Notes: a model not told the origin generated them from the letters alone. Positions 1 through 8,932 are shown, counted from the stretch's first letter. The stretch: DNA of 64,000 nucleotides from Gammaproteobacteria bacterium (GCA_013817245.1 JACDDA010000008.1:47200-111199); one strand, 5' to 3'. Program-made: numbers and translations.

Positions 1-9
1 TCCCTCGCA

Positions 10-103
10 GTGTTTAAGGGCTCACGCGTCGCCTCAACGCAACATCCTGTTGCGCTCGGCTCACATGAACATCCCTGTTCATGTGTCGCTATCCCTTAAA
101 CAC
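10..103 (+). repeat. 94-bp palindromic module with 11-bp inverted ends, copy 1
   Basis: It begins with GTGTTTAAGGG and ends with the exact inverse CCCTTAAACAC. Inside are two smaller palindromes: GCAACA-TCC-TGTTGC and ACATGAACA-TCCC-TGTTCATGT. The inverse of this module matches 13004-13097 over 94 bp with about four differences. Its size and inverted ends resemble a REP/MITE-like element, but no target-site duplication or transposase is visible. Confidence 0.85.
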
Positions 104-506
104 AACTCGGCACACCATAACGGGCATTATCCCTTCGTTTGAGCACAAAAAGATTTTTAACCTCTCAAGATGTTTATTCATTCGTGAATTTAAACAAAGG
201 AACATTCCCCTCATGGCTCGCCGAGTGTTGCGAGGCTTGTCGGGGAAAACAAACAGGAGGTTTGTTTTAGCCCCGCCGCGACAAGGACGTCGCGTCGGGA
301 CGCCCCGTTACAAGTCACGCCATACGAGGGTACTGCGCGTGTTGTTTACGCGCAGCGAGACATTGGGGAAAGTATTTTTTGGTGACTTTTTGTTATGACA
401 AAAAGTTACTCGCTATAGTCGCGTAGCGACGGGCGAAACGCTTATGTTCTTTGATTTCAACAGCATGTTGCCTACCACTTTATTTCACATGCTTACAAAA
501 ACATGC

Positions 507-533
507 GGCGCAATGCGCTACGCTTATTGCACC
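507..533. repeat. Short hairpin module at the end of composite repeat A
   Basis: GGCGCAAT at 507-514 can pair with ATTGCACC at 526-533. A similar module with the shared core GGTGCAATAAGCG lies at 12625-12646 at the matching end of copy B. It sits directly after the stop codon of the membrane gene at 534-809, so it could also act as an RNA 3' end, although there is no T-run. Confidence 0.6.
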
Positions 534-809
534 CTACATTACTAGATAAATAATTAAGCCAACAATACACCAAAACATAAGACCTAAAAACGTGCCGGCG
601 TCTGCGCTAATAACGCGCGGCTCACTTACATCAAGGCGCATATTTTTTAATGATGACCGGTATTTTGGTTTTCGCACAATGCGCTCAACTCGAAAAAGCC
701 CAAAACTAAATGCTGGAACAACAATACAACCTGTAAGATAACCAAACACTTGAAGAACTAACTCGAATAAAAATCGAAGAAAAACTTCACCTGTTGCATT
801 TATTGGCAT
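534..809 (-). CDS. Small integral membrane protein, hypothetical
   Basis: A 91-residue protein of unknown function. It has hydrophobic stretches at about residues 8-38 and 72-90 with a basic, polar segment between them (RVERIVRKPKYRSSLKN), which suggests two membrane helices or hairpins joined by a cytoplasmic loop. The organisation resembles small conserved membrane proteins of proteobacteria that I cannot name. Its stop codon lies at the border of the composite repeat. It is read in the same direction as aspS, about 125 bases downstream of it, with a hairpin in between, so it is probably transcribed separately. That it is a real gene rests on its coherent hydrophobic pattern. Confidence 0.6.
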   Translation of the reverse strand: MPINATGEVFLRFLFELVLQVFGYLTGCIVVPAFSFGLFRVERIVRKPKYRSSLKNMRLDVSEPRVISADAGTFLGLMFWCIVGLIIYLVM

Positions 810-895
810 TTGATACCTGGCGATTAAAATAAATTACATTATCAATCTAATTCAACAATGCAAAATAATGGATATTCTATATTTATATAAAACAT

Positions 896-925
896 AAACC
901 CCGAATGTCTGACCACTCGAGGTTT
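896..925 (-). terminator. Hairpin downstream of aspS, possible terminator
   Basis: AAACCCCGAA (896-905) can pair with TCGAGGTTT (917-925), allowing a wobble pair. On the minus strand it follows the aspS stop and runs into a T-rich stretch. The T-tract is actually better on the plus strand, so direction is uncertain. Confidence 0.45.
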
Positions 926-934
926 ATTTTATTA

Positions 935-2725
935 TTATTTTTCTGTTTTTTCTATCGCTGGTTGCCGCACTCTTATTGATAGTTCTTTTAACTGCGCCTC
1001 CGACACATTCGCTGGTGCGTCGGTTAACAAGCATGCAGCGGATTGTGTTTTGGGGAATGCCATAACGTCACGAATGGATTGTGCGCCAGCCATTAACATG
1101 ACTAAGCGATCTAAACCAAATGCTAAACCGCCGTGTGGTGGTGCGCCGTATTTAAGTGCTTTTAATAAGAAGCCAAATTTTTCTTCGGCTGCTTCGGCTT
1201 CGATGCCTAAAAGTTTAAATACGGTTTGTTGCATGTCGTTGTTGTGAATACGAATCGAGCCGCCGCCAATTTCGGTGCCGTTTAATACCATGTCGTAAGC
1301 GCGCGAAACTGCATGACCTGGATCGGCCATTAATGCATCAATAGAAGGTACTTTGGGCGCGGTGAACGGATGGTGTAATGCTGCCCAACGTTTGTCTTTT
1401 GCATCCCATTCAAACATGGGAAAGTCGATGACCCATAAGAAACGCCAATCGCCTTCGATGAGTTTTAAGTCGTGACCAATTTTGACGCGTAATGCGCCCA
1501 GTGATTCATTGACGATATTCGCTTTGTCGGCACCGAAGAAAACAAGATCGCCGTTTTGTGCTTGCGTGCGTTGCAAGATAGTGGCGATAACGTCGTCTGG
1601 TAAAAATTTCAAAATCGGTGATTGCAAACCTTCGCGACCTTGCGCGAGGTCGTTGCATTTTATATACGCTAAACCTTTTGCACCGTAACGACTGACAAAT
1701 TGCGTGTAGTCGTCAATATCTTTACGACTGAGTTTTTCGCCGCCATTGGGTACACGCAATGCTGCGATGCGACCTTCTGGATCATTCGCGGGACCGCTGA
1801 ATACTTTGAAATCTACGCTGCGCATCGCATCGGTTAAGGTGACCAGTTCTAATGGAATACGTAAATCCGGTTTGTCGGATGCAAAACGTTCTATGGCTTC
1901 TGCATAGGTCATGCGTTGCACGGGACGCGGAATGTCGATGTTCATGATGTCTTTAAATAAACTCACAATCATGCTTTCCATTAAATCCATGATGACGGTT
2001 TCGTCGATGAACGACATCTCGATATCGAGTTGAGTAAATTCAGGTTGACGATCAGCGCGTAAATCTTCATCACGAAAACACCGCACGATTTGGTAATAAC
2101 GATCTAAACCACCCATCATCAATAATTGTTTAAACAATTGTGGTGATTGCGGTAATGCAAAAAAACTGCCGGGATGCGTGCGACTGGGAACAATATAGTC
2201 GCGTGCACCTTCGGGTGTGGCTTTGGTTAGCATCGGGGTTTCGATATCTAGAAAACCATTGGCTTCTAAAAAGTTGCGCATTTTATGCGTGACATTGGCG
2301 CGCAGACGCAGCCGTTGTTGCATTTGCGGACGACGCAAGTCGATATAACGAAAACGTAAACGCACATCTTCGTTAACGTCGTTATCATCAATTTGGAACG
2401 GCGGTGTTTCAGCGGTGTTGAGTACTTCAACATCCAGCGCGAGGATTTCAATTTGACCGGTGCTTAATTCTGCATTCACAGTACCTGCAGGACGTGCGCG
2501 TACACGTCCGCGAATTTTTAATACGTATTCGCTACGTGCGCGTTCGGCTTTTGCAAATATGTCGGCACGGTCCGGATCAAAAACGATTTGTAATAAACCG
2601 GTGTGATCGCGCAGATCGATAAAAATAACACCACCGTGATCGCGACGACGATGTACCCAGCCACAAGCCACAATTTCTTGATCAATTTCGCGTTCAGAAA
2701 CAACGCCACAATAATGAGAACGCAT
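935..2725 (-). CDS. aspS: Aspartyl-tRNA synthetase
   Basis: Class II synthetase that charges tRNA-Asp with aspartate in the cytoplasm. The 596 residues match the bacterial AspRS size. An N-terminal OB-fold anticodon-binding domain (about residues 1-105, with [11 protein letters not shown]) precedes the catalytic core, which shows [16 protein letters not shown], motif 2 ([18 protein letters not shown]) and motif 3 ([12 protein letters not shown]); a bacterial insertion domain lies between the last two. I chose the ATG at 2725 because the family begins MR-x-x-Y-C and a GGGA lies 5 bases upstream; the ATG six bases earlier has no room for a ribosome binding site. The zinc-ribbon gene lies upstream, as in many gammaproteobacteria. 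Whether the enzyme is discriminating or also charges tRNA-Asn cannot be told here. Confidence 0.97.
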   Translation of the reverse strand: MRSHYCGVVSEREIDQEIVACGWVHRRRDHGGVIFIDLRDHTGLLQIVFDPDRADIFAKAERARSEYVLKIRGRVRARPAGTVNAELSTGQIEILALDVEVLNTAETPPFQIDDNDVNEDVRLRFRYIDLRRPQMQQRLRLRANVTHKMRNFLEANGFLDIETPMLTKATPEGARDYIVPSRTHPGSFFALPQSPQLFKQLLMMGGLDRYYQIVRCFRDEDLRADRQPEFTQLDIEMSFIDETVIMDLMESMIVSLFKDIMNIDIPRPVQRMTYAEAIERFASDKPDLRIPLELVTLTDAMRSVDFKVFSGPANDPEGRIAALRVPNGGEKLSRKDIDDYTQFVSRYGAKGLAYIKCNDLAQGREGLQSPILKFLPDDVIATILQRTQAQNGDLVFFGADKANIVNESLGALRVKIGHDLKLIEGDWRFLWVIDFPMFEWDAKDKRWAALHHPFTAPKVPSIDALMADPGHAVSRAYDMVLNGTEIGGGSIRIHNNDMQQTVFKLLGIEAEAAEEKFGFLLKALKYGAPPHGGLAFGLDRLVMLMAGAQSIRDVMAFPKTQSAACLLTDAPANVSEAQLKELSIRVRQPAIEKTEK

Positions 2726-2941
2726 GGTCATCCCAATAATTTAACTAACGATAAAGTGAGCAGCCCTACCCGGGGCGGACTACCCTACGTGATTTATGTG
2801 TTTGCTTAATGTATCCGGCCAAATATATCTGGCCAATGATCCCAATGAATCGTTTACTACACATTCACTAGACGCTAAGCAGTACACAAAGTGTGTGGAA
2901 TATTACGGATTGGTCTAGCTGATCGCAATGCGCAGCGGCAA

Positions 2942-3271
2942 TTATTCCTTGCTGGCAGCGGGTTTAGCTTTGGTTTCGGTTTTCGGTTCACTGCTACCAC
3001 TGCTGCTACCACTGCTGCTACCACTGCTGCTGCCACTACTGGCGTCACTGCTGCTGGTGCTACTGCCCTCGACCACATTCCGTTTGTTTTTGCTTTTAAA
3101 ATCCGTTTCATACCAACCACCGCCTTTTAAGCGAAAACCGGGGGCGGAGACGCATTTTCTCAATTCGGGCTTGCCGCACGCGGGACAATCGACGAGGGCA
3201 TCTTCGGACATTTTTTGCAGCGCTTCGAGCGCATGGCCACAGGCTTTACATTCGTATTCATAAATAGGCAC
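2942..3271 (-). CDS. FmdB-family zinc-ribbon protein with Ser/Gly repeat tail
   Basis: A 109-residue protein of the FmdB putative regulatory family. The N-terminal zinc ribbon has two CxxC pairs (CKAC near residue 8, CPAC near 31) after the typical opening PIYEYEC. The C-terminal half is low complexity: repeated SSSG units and then a Lys/Glu/Ala-rich end. The start is taken as GTG at 3271, since family members begin M-P-x-Y-E-Y and GAGG lies about 9 bases upstream; a GTG nine bases earlier would put three extra residues in front. It lies just upstream of aspS on the same strand, a conserved neighbourhood. The biochemical role is not established; members may bind nucleic acid or metal. Confidence 0.85.
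   Translation of the reverse strand: MPIYEYECKACGHALEALQKMSEDALVDCPACGKPELRKCVSAPGFRLKGGGWYETDFKSKNKRNVVEGSSTSSSDASSGSSSGSSSGSSSGSSEPKTETKAKPAASKE
2998..3033. repeat. 12-bp tandem repeat inside the zinc-ribbon gene
   Basis: Three units of CACTGCTGCTAC or a one-base variant run head to tail and encode the SSSG repeats on the minus strand. The unit length keeps the reading frame. Confidence 0.9.
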
Positions 3272-3489
3272 GACTAACACCTCATTGCCAAGAAGAAGCG
3301 CGATTATAGGGATAGGTGCACAGGATGCAATTTCAATTTAGCCATCGGATAAGGAAAGTTAGTCAAGATAGATCAACACTGGTCGGCCTTAGTAAGTTCG
3401 TATAAAATCCGCGCCACTTGTGAGGTCTTTGTGCAGTGATGGCACAGCTTCTTCGCCTAACTCAATACTCTAGAAATGGGGATTTACCC

Positions 3490-4134
3490 GTGATCAAGTC
3501 TACTTTCAACGCTATTTTCGCCCTGCTCTTAGCCGCTAACACCCTGCCCGCTCTTGCGAATGGTGACGCTGTTGCCGGTAAATCCAAAGCCGAAACGTGC
3601 TTGGGTTGCCATGCACAAGCTGGCTATTTCAATGTTTATCCTTCTTATCGTGTGCCGAAATTGGGCAATCAAAATGAAGCGTACATTCTGGATGCTTTAA
3701 AAGAATACAAAAGCGGTGAACGTAGTCATCAAACCATGCGCGCCAATGCCAGCGGCTGGACTGCACAGGACATGGCGGATATCGCTGCGTTCTTAACCCA
3801 AGCGGGTAGAGGCAAAAGCTCATTCATCGGAACAGCCGGAAACGTTGCGGACGGTGAGAAAAAATCGGCTACTTGTGTTTCTTGTCATGGCCCTGCGGGC
3901 GCTAAACCCATTTTGCCGCAATACCCTATTTTAGCGGGTCAATACGCGGATTATCTTTATCAAGTATTACAGGCTTACAAAATCAAAGACCATTACGCGT
4001 CGCGTAATCATCAGATCATGAACAGCCAAGTTGTTAATTTAAGCGATCAAGATATGCACGACTTAGCGGCTTATTTCGCCAGCCAAGAAGGTTTAACGGT
4101 AGTCGCACGTTCTGGTAAAGAACCTCAGCAATAA
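3490..4134 (+). CDS. Cytochrome c4, periplasmic diheme electron carrier
   Basis: A 214-residue exported cytochrome. From the GTG at 3490 a signal peptide runs to about residue 23 (LPALA before NGDA). Two class I haem-binding domains follow, each with CxxCH (CLGCH and CVSCH), and later Met residues that could be axial ligands (TMRANASGW, IMNSQ). The two-domain layout is that of cytochrome c4, which passes electrons from the bc1 complex to terminal oxidases. An upstream ATG in frame would put 18 unlikely residues before the signal peptide, whereas the GTG has GGGGA about 8 bases upstream. A strong terminator follows, so it appears monocistronic. Confidence 0.9.
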   Translation: MIKSTFNAIFALLLAANTLPALANGDAVAGKSKAETCLGCHAQAGYFNVYPSYRVPKLGNQNEAYILDALKEYKSGERSHQTMRANASGWTAQDMADIAAFLTQAGRGKSSFIGTAGNVADGEKKSATCVSCHGPAGAKPILPQYPILAGQYADYLYQVLQAYKIKDHYASRNHQIMNSQVVNLSDQDMHDLAAYFASQEGLTVVARSGKEPQQ

Positions 4135-4158
4135 CAATATTATCTGATTTAAAAACCC

Positions 4159-4188
4159 AGCCCGTCCTGTTTCAGGGCGGGCTTTTTT
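4159..4188 (+). terminator. Rho-independent terminator of the cytochrome c4 gene
   Basis: An 11-bp GC-rich stem (AGCCCGTCCTG with CAGGGCGGGCT, one wobble pair) and a small loop are followed directly by six T residues, 25 bases after the stop codon. Confidence 0.93.
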
Positions 4189-4210
4189 ATAAGCGCAAGA
4201 TGCATCTGTC

Positions 4211-4999
4211 ATGATAAAACTAAACAGCATTAGTTTCGGCGAACAACATTCCACAACACCGTTGATTGTGTTGCACGGTTTATTGGGCTCAGCGAGTAAT
4301 TGGCGCTTGCTAGCAAAACAATGGGGTGAATACCGCCCCGTGCATGCGCTAGATTTGCGTAACCACGGACAATCACCGCACACCGACAGCATGTCGTATC
4401 ACGAGATGGCGGATGATATTCGATGGTTTATGGATGAACATAAGATTGAACGCACGCATTTGCTCGGCCATTCCATGGGCGGCAAAGTCGCTATGCAATT
4501 TGCGATGGACTTTGCTACGCGCTTAGATCATTTAATCATTGCCGATATTGCACCCAAACAATATCCCCGTAGTCATGATGCCGTTTTTGCAGCGCTGCAA
4601 CGCATTGCCGCCATGAATATTCTTTCGCGTCAACAAGCCGACGATGCCATTCGTGATTTAATCCCCGACCTGAGCACACGCCAATTTTTATTAACTAATT
4701 TAGTTCGTACTGAACAAGATGATTATCGTTGGCGTGTAAATGTAACAGTGATTCAAAATAGTTATGAACAAAATATTTTAGCCGTGCCGGATTTCGCAGC
4801 AAAACAAACGTTTACAGGAGCGACTTTATTTATAGGCGGCGGTGATTCGCCTTATATCCAAACCAACGATCATGCTTTGATTAAACGCTATTTTCCGCAA
4901 GCAGAAATAACCATGATTCCAAATGCTGGTCATTGGTTACACGTCGATCAAACTGCATTATTTGATCAACAGGTACGAGATTTTTTAGCTGACCATTAG
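4211..4999 (+). CDS. ybfF: Alpha/beta-hydrolase esterase, YbfF type
   Basis: A 262-residue cytosolic hydrolase. It shows the oxyanion-hole segment LHGLLGSASNW near residue 21, the strand-turn DLRNHGQSP, the nucleophile elbow GHSMGG near residue 95, and a C-terminal AGHWLHVD that supplies the catalytic histidine. These features match YbfF, an acyl-CoA/ester hydrolase; the physiological substrate is not known. Its end overlaps the convergent downstream gene by four bases. Other alpha/beta-hydrolases such as BioH share the fold, but the DLRNHG and GHSMGGK segments favour YbfF. Confidence 0.85.
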   Translation: MIKLNSISFGEQHSTTPLIVLHGLLGSASNWRLLAKQWGEYRPVHALDLRNHGQSPHTDSMSYHEMADDIRWFMDEHKIERTHLLGHSMGGKVAMQFAMDFATRLDHLIIADIAPKQYPRSHDAVFAALQRIAAMNILSRQQADDAIRDLIPDLSTRQFLLTNLVRTEQDDYRWRVNVTVIQNSYEQNILAVPDFAAKQTFTGATLFIGGGDSPYIQTNDHALIKRYFPQAEITMIPNAGHWLHVDQTALFDQQVRDFLADH

Positions 5000-5766
5000 T
5001 AATACATTTCCCCGCAAGCAACTGACCACAAAATGCCGACGTATTCATAGACGGCCTTCTCAGCTTTTTGCAAACTAAATGTATTGGGCAAAAACGAACG
5101 AATGGTAAAACTATTGGCATCTTTAACCATATAACCCGCCGGTGCAGCGATCGGTTTGGCTTCTAATTTTTCAAACATGCGCATAGAACGAAACATGTGC
5201 GAGGCCGAGGTCACTAAAATAAAACGATCTTTGCCTAAAATAACACTCACTAATTTAGCTTGTTCATAAATATCACGCGAAATAGTTTCAAGAATAATAT
5301 CTTGTTGGCGCACGCCTAATTGTTTAGCAACATCCGCCATAATTTTAGCGGCGGGCGCGCGATCAAAAATAGTGCCGCCCGATAACACTAATTTGCTATT
5401 AGGATAAGCGCGATGAATTTTTACGCCTTCCACCAACCGCACCATTGAGCCTTCATCTAATTGGCTAGTGACCGGCAATTCCGGATCCGAAGCATAACCC
5501 GCACTTAACACCACGATATATTTTATAGCAGTACGATCGTGCTGATTAACATGATAAGGCTGATAACGACTTTCCAAAGGGCCTAACATCTGATTTGAAA
5601 CGGGATCAAGGCTCAAAGCCAACAACAATAAAATACCGATCGTCACAATAAAACGGCCGGTTTTTTGTTGTTTGGTAAACCATAAGAAATACAGCCCCGA
5701 GATCGGCAATAACAAAGTTACGGGGAAAGGCATGAGCACACGGGCGAAAATGCTTTTAAACATCAA
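4996..5766 (-). CDS. DUF218 (YdcF/ElyC-like) membrane-anchored protein
   Basis: A 256-residue protein with an N-terminal hydrophobic region (about residues 5-60, two possible helices) and a DUF218 domain (about 80-225) containing VVLSAGYASD, LVLSGG and LVTSASHM. This two-part layout and the length are those of ElyC/YcbC, an inner-membrane factor linked to envelope biogenesis at low temperature, more than of the soluble YdcF. The reaction is unknown. It is convergent with the esterase gene, sharing four bases at the 3' ends. Confidence 0.78.
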   Translation of the reverse strand: MMFKSIFARVLMPFPVTLLLPISGLYFLWFTKQQKTGRFIVTIGILLLLALSLDPVSNQMLGPLESRYQPYHVNQHDRTAIKYIVVLSAGYASDPELPVTSQLDEGSMVRLVEGVKIHRAYPNSKLVLSGGTIFDRAPAAKIMADVAKQLGVRQQDIILETISRDIYEQAKLVSVILGKDRFILVTSASHMFRSMRMFEKLEAKPIAAPAGYMVKDANSFTIRSFLPNTFSLQKAEKAVYEYVGILWSVACGEMYY

Positions 5767-5843
5767 AACTGTCTCGCTAAAAAATTAATAAACGCGGCTA
5801 GCACGAACGGTCTATTTTAACCCAAGTGCGTTCTATATATTAG

Positions 5844-6257
5844 CTAATCATCCGTTTTTCGACGCAGTGATTTAAGTTTTCCGTGTTTAGTTTTACTGTC
5901 CATGCGTCGGGTTTGTGAAGATTTTGTCGGTTTAGTTGCTTTGCGTTTTTTACGCACAATGCCGACGCCAATAATTAATTCTTGTAAGCGCAATAAAGCA
6001 TCCGCTTTGTTTTGTTCTTGACTACGATATTGTTGCGCTTTAATAACAATGATGCCATCGGTAGAAACACGTTGATCATTTAACGCTAATAACTTTCCTT
6101 TATACATATCCGGCAATGATGAGGCGGCAATGTCAAAACGCAAATGAATAGCGCTAGACACTTTATTAACATTTTGCCCACCACTGCCTTGCGCGCGAAT
6201 AGCTTGAATGTCTATTTCATTTTCAGGAATAATAATATGGCTATTAATTTTTAACAT
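5844..6257 (-). CDS. arfB: Alternative ribosome-rescue factor ArfB (peptidyl-tRNA hydrolase)
   Basis: A 137-residue protein related to the catalytic domain of class I release factors. GSGGQNVNKV near residue 25 carries the GGQ motif that hydrolyses peptidyl-tRNA. The basic C-terminal tail (RKKRKATKPTK to LKSLRRK) fits the segment that enters the empty mRNA channel of stalled ribosomes. The length agrees with ArfB/YaeJ and excludes full-size release factors, which carry a codon-recognition domain. It lies 5 bases downstream of yaeQ and is probably co-transcribed with it. Confidence 0.95.
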   Translation of the reverse strand: MLKINSHIIIPENEIDIQAIRAQGSGGQNVNKVSSAIHLRFDIAASSLPDMYKGKLLALNDQRVSTDGIIVIKAQQYRSQEQNKADALLRLQELIIGVGIVRKKRKATKPTKSSQTRRMDSKTKHGKLKSLRRKTDD

Positions 6258-6262
6258 GTTAC

Positions 6263-6808
6263 TTATGCCGATTTAAGCCAATACTCTAATTCAATGTCAA
6301 CGACATCGGTGCCATCACTTAAACTCATAACATTTTCTTGAATAGTGCATTGCAATTGCATACTGCGTTTAATTAATTTACACAAGCCTTGTGTGGCTTC
6401 AGCGGCAAGATATACCACCGTTAAATTATCGAAGCGGGAAAGTTTGTTGTGTATATCGTTCCACCACGCTTGTGGCGCACGACCACCATAGGTATAAATC
6501 CAAACGTGTTTGGCGCGCCCACACGCTTTACGAATACGTTTTTCATCAGGCTGGCCCAGATCGATCCATAATTCCACTTCATCAATTAAAGATTTTTTCC
6601 ACACATCGGGTTCGTGTTCATCACTCAAGCCCTTGGCAAAAGTTAGCTGTTCATCTGCGTGTTGCGCAAATGCAACTAAACGCACCATGACACGTTCATC
6701 GGTTTCGGAAGGATGTTGCGCAATGGTTAAAGCATGATCGTGATAATATTGTCTGTCCAAATCGGCTATCTGCACATGCACTTTCAAAATAGTTGCGTTT
6801 AACGCCAT
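6263..6808 (-). CDS. yaeQ: YaeQ family protein
   Basis: A 181-residue protein matching YaeQ along its whole length: the opening MALNATILK, then HPSETDERVMVRLVAFA, and IDLGQPDEKRIRKAC, whose acidic and Lys residues belong to a PD-(D/E)xK-like fold. No activity is firmly established. The ATG at 6808 gives the family N-terminus and has GTGAG 7 bases upstream; a GTG 18 bases earlier would add six non-conserved residues. It leads a two-gene unit with arfB and is divergent from purT. Confidence 0.9.
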   Translation of the reverse strand: MALNATILKVHVQIADLDRQYYHDHALTIAQHPSETDERVMVRLVAFAQHADEQLTFAKGLSDEHEPDVWKKSLIDEVELWIDLGQPDEKRIRKACGRAKHVWIYTYGGRAPQAWWNDIHNKLSRFDNLTVVYLAAEATQGLCKLIKRSMQLQCTIQENVMSLSDGTDVVDIELEYWLKSA

Positions 6809-6939
6809 AAAATTACTCACTAACACGGAATCTGTGCTTCACATTCTAGCATTGTCACCGGTAACATAGCGCTCCGCTTTACGTGACTTTGAGCGGTTTT
6901 ATCGAAGTCCATTCACTGAACATCGCGACAGGAAATAAC

Positions 6940-8142
6940 ATGACGCTAATAGGCACACCACTGACAGCTAACGCAAAACGCATTATGTTGTTAGGCAGCG
7001 GCGAACTCGGCAAAGAACTCGCCATTGAATTACAACGCTTGGGTTGCGAGATCATTGCAGTGGATCGTTATGCGAACGCCCCTGCTATGCACGTCGCTCA
7101 TCGCAGTCATGTGATTAATATGTTAGATGGCGTGGCTTTGCGGCGCGTAGTCGAATTAGAAAAACCGCACTTAATTGTGCCCGAGATTGAAGCTATCGCA
7201 ACCGATACTTTGATTGCATTAGAACAAGAAGGCTACACGGTTATTCCTACCGCGCGCGCCGCACGTTTAACCATGAACCGTGAAGGCATTCGGCGTTTAG
7301 CGGCTGAAAAACTAAAACTGCCGACGTCGCCTTATCATTTTGCAAATAATTATGCAGATTTTACAGTCAGCATTAATGCGATTGGCTTGCCTTGCGTAGT
7401 GAAACCGATCATGAGCAGTTCAGGCAAAGGTCAAAGTATTATTAAAACCAAGAACGATATACAAAGTGCGTGGGATTACGCACAAGCCGGCGGCCGCGCA
7501 GGTCAAGGCACCGTTATTATCGAAGGTTTTATTGAATTTGATTATGAAATTACTTTATTAACGATTCGTACTACAACCGGCACACAATTTTGTGCACCGA
7601 TTGGCCATGCCCAAATCGCCGGAGATTATCGTGAGTCTTGGCAGCCCCAAGCCATGCCCGCTTCGGCTTTAGGTGCGGCTGAAGATATTGCTAAAAAAAT
7701 TACCGATGCTTTAGGTGGTTACGGATTATTTGGCGTGGAATTATTTATCAAAGGTGATAAAGCCATTTTCAGTGAAGTGTCGCCGCGACCACACGACACT
7801 GGCATGGTGACTTTAATTTCACAAGACTTATCAGAATTCGCTTTGCACGCGCGCGCTATTTTAGGTTTACCGATTCCTTCGATTCGACAACGCGGCGCTG
7901 CTGCATCCTGCGCATTACTCGCCGAAGGCGATAGCAATAATGTGGTATTTGAAAATCTAGACGTTGCGTTAGCCGAAGCCGATACGCGTTTACATTTATT
8001 CGGCAAACCCACCGTTCAAGGCAAACGTCGCATGGGCGTGGCATTAGCCTTAGCAGATACTATTGAAGCGGCACGCGCCAAAGCCATCCGTTGTGCAAGC
8101 GCTGTTAAAATGCGTAATGCAAAAAACATCTCGCAGCCGTAA
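6940..8142 (+). CDS. purT: Formate-dependent GAR transformylase
   Basis: A 400-residue ATP-grasp enzyme that makes formyl-GAR from GAR, ATP and formate in purine synthesis, independently of folate. Nearly every family landmark is present: [15 protein letters not shown], the block [48 protein letters not shown] in the ATP-grasp loop, and [13 protein letters not shown] near the C-terminus. The ATG at 6940 reproduces the known MTLxGT start and has AGGAAA upstream; an in-frame ATG 57 bases earlier is not supported by homology. It is monocistronic and convergent with the lipase-like gene. Confidence 0.97.
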   Translation: MTLIGTPLTANAKRIMLLGSGELGKELAIELQRLGCEIIAVDRYANAPAMHVAHRSHVINMLDGVALRRVVELEKPHLIVPEIEAIATDTLIALEQEGYTVIPTARAARLTMNREGIRRLAAEKLKLPTSPYHFANNYADFTVSINAIGLPCVVKPIMSSSGKGQSIIKTKNDIQSAWDYAQAGGRAGQGTVIIEGFIEFDYEITLLTIRTTTGTQFCAPIGHAQIAGDYRESWQPQAMPASALGAAEDIAKKITDALGGYGLFGVELFIKGDKAIFSEVSPRPHDTGMVTLISQDLSEFALHARAILGLPIPSIRQRGAAASCALLAEGDSNNVVFENLDVALAEADTRLHLFGKPTVQGKRRMGVALALADTIEAARAKAIRCASAVKMRNAKNISQP

Positions 8143-8149
8143 TGTAATA

Positions 8150-8818
8150 TTACTCGCGCAGAAAATAACTGTGCTGAATAAAATGCAGCGCCTGCGCAAT
8201 GGCCTTGTCATCACGCATAATAAAAGGATGTGAAACCGGCAACACGAGAAAATCTTTCATGCCGCTTAATTTTGCACGATCCACAGAAACCTTGCCGTCA
8301 TTTTCGGTTTTAAAACACAATGACAATAATTTATTAACTGAATGATTGCCGGTGATAATGCCCAACTCAAAATCAGCGGCGCCTAACGTGTTCGGCACAC
8401 TATCGGGTGCAGTCCCTAATGAACGTCCCGCTTGACCATATAACAGTCCAAACAACCACCATTTACCTATCGTGTCCACTACTTCACTGCCTTGATTAGG
8501 CGGTGCGAGCATGACGACACGACCACAGTTTTTTATTAATTTATCGTGGCGCATTTGACGCAGCAAAATGCCACCCATTGAATGCGTAATAAAATTAATT
8601 TTTTCAGATGAATCAGAAGTAGACGCAACAGCCGCGTGAATTTTTGGATAAATATAATGATGCGCTAAATCATGCACCGTGTGACGACGAGAGGGATAAC
8701 CAATATTAATAACATTATAACCCGCTTGCTGCGCAGCACTTTCAATCTTACTCATGGCTAACGCGGTACGACCTAAGCCATGCAATAAAACTAGATTTTG
8801 CTTAACATTTATATTCAT
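8150..8818 (-). CDS. Alpha/beta-hydrolase, lipase-like
   Basis: A 222-residue protein with an N-terminal LLHGLGRTA oxyanion region, the nucleophile elbow THSMGG near residue 99, LAPPNQGSE directly after the next strand, and a C-terminal HPF that may hold the catalytic histidine. There is no signal peptide. It resembles short proteins annotated as triacylglycerol-lipase-like or permease-associated hydrolases; the substrate is unknown. It ends 7 bases from purT, tail to tail. Confidence 0.75.
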   Translation of the reverse strand: MNINVKQNLVLLHGLGRTALAMSKIESAAQQAGYNVINIGYPSRRHTVHDLAHHYIYPKIHAAVASTSDSSEKINFITHSMGGILLRQMRHDKLIKNCGRVVMLAPPNQGSEVVDTIGKWWLFGLLYGQAGRSLGTAPDSVPNTLGAADFELGIITGNHSVNKLLSLCFKTENDGKVSVDRAKLSGMKDFLVLPVSHPFIMRDDKAIAQALHFIQHSYFLRE

Positions 8819-8903
8819 ATGTTAATCGTCACAACAATCACCACATTGCATACTTATGCCGCTCATTTCGTTAATAAGGACTTGCAAGGATAATGTCTAC
8901 AAT

Positions 8904-8932
8904 AAAAAAACGAGCATGCAGACGCATGCTCG
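8904..8932 (-). terminator. Rho-independent terminator of the amino-acid permease gene
   Basis: On the minus strand a perfect 9-bp stem (CGAGCATGC with GCATGCTCG, four-base loop) is followed by seven T residues, starting 12 bases after the stop codon. Confidence 0.93.

Larger units (their letters stand above)
1..533 (+). repeat. Composite hairpin-rich dispersed repeat, copy A
   Basis: This stretch has no convincing gene. It is a chain of short palindromes: a 94-bp module with inverted ends (10-103), then spacer, then hairpins around 250-280 (AAAACAAAC paired with GTTTGTTTT), 280-300 (CGCGAC paired with GTCGCG), 335-357 (CTGCGCG paired with CGCGCAG), 383-407 (ACTTTTTGT paired with ACAAAAAGT) and 419-430 (GTCGC paired with GCGAC), and a terminal hairpin at 507-533. 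The same modules occur in the same order, inverted, at 13236-12621. Similarity runs to base 1, so the copy probably continues past the window edge. What it does is unknown. Confidence 0.85.

Noticed and set aside
81..398. A 105-codon open frame at the left edge
   Set aside because: It runs through the palindromic module and the hairpin repeat. The part shared with the second copy changes mainly at amino-acid-altering positions and the frame is lost at the end, so I treat it as repeat DNA.
1..533. An integron, phage or complete insertion sequence
   Set aside because: There is no transposase, integrase or attachment-site pair; only the hairpin modules are seen.
2875..3263. Several Ala-, Thr- or Leu-rich frames overlapping the zinc-ribbon gene
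   Set aside because: They are products of reading the 12-bp repeat in other frames; only the minus frame with two CxxC pairs matches a protein family.
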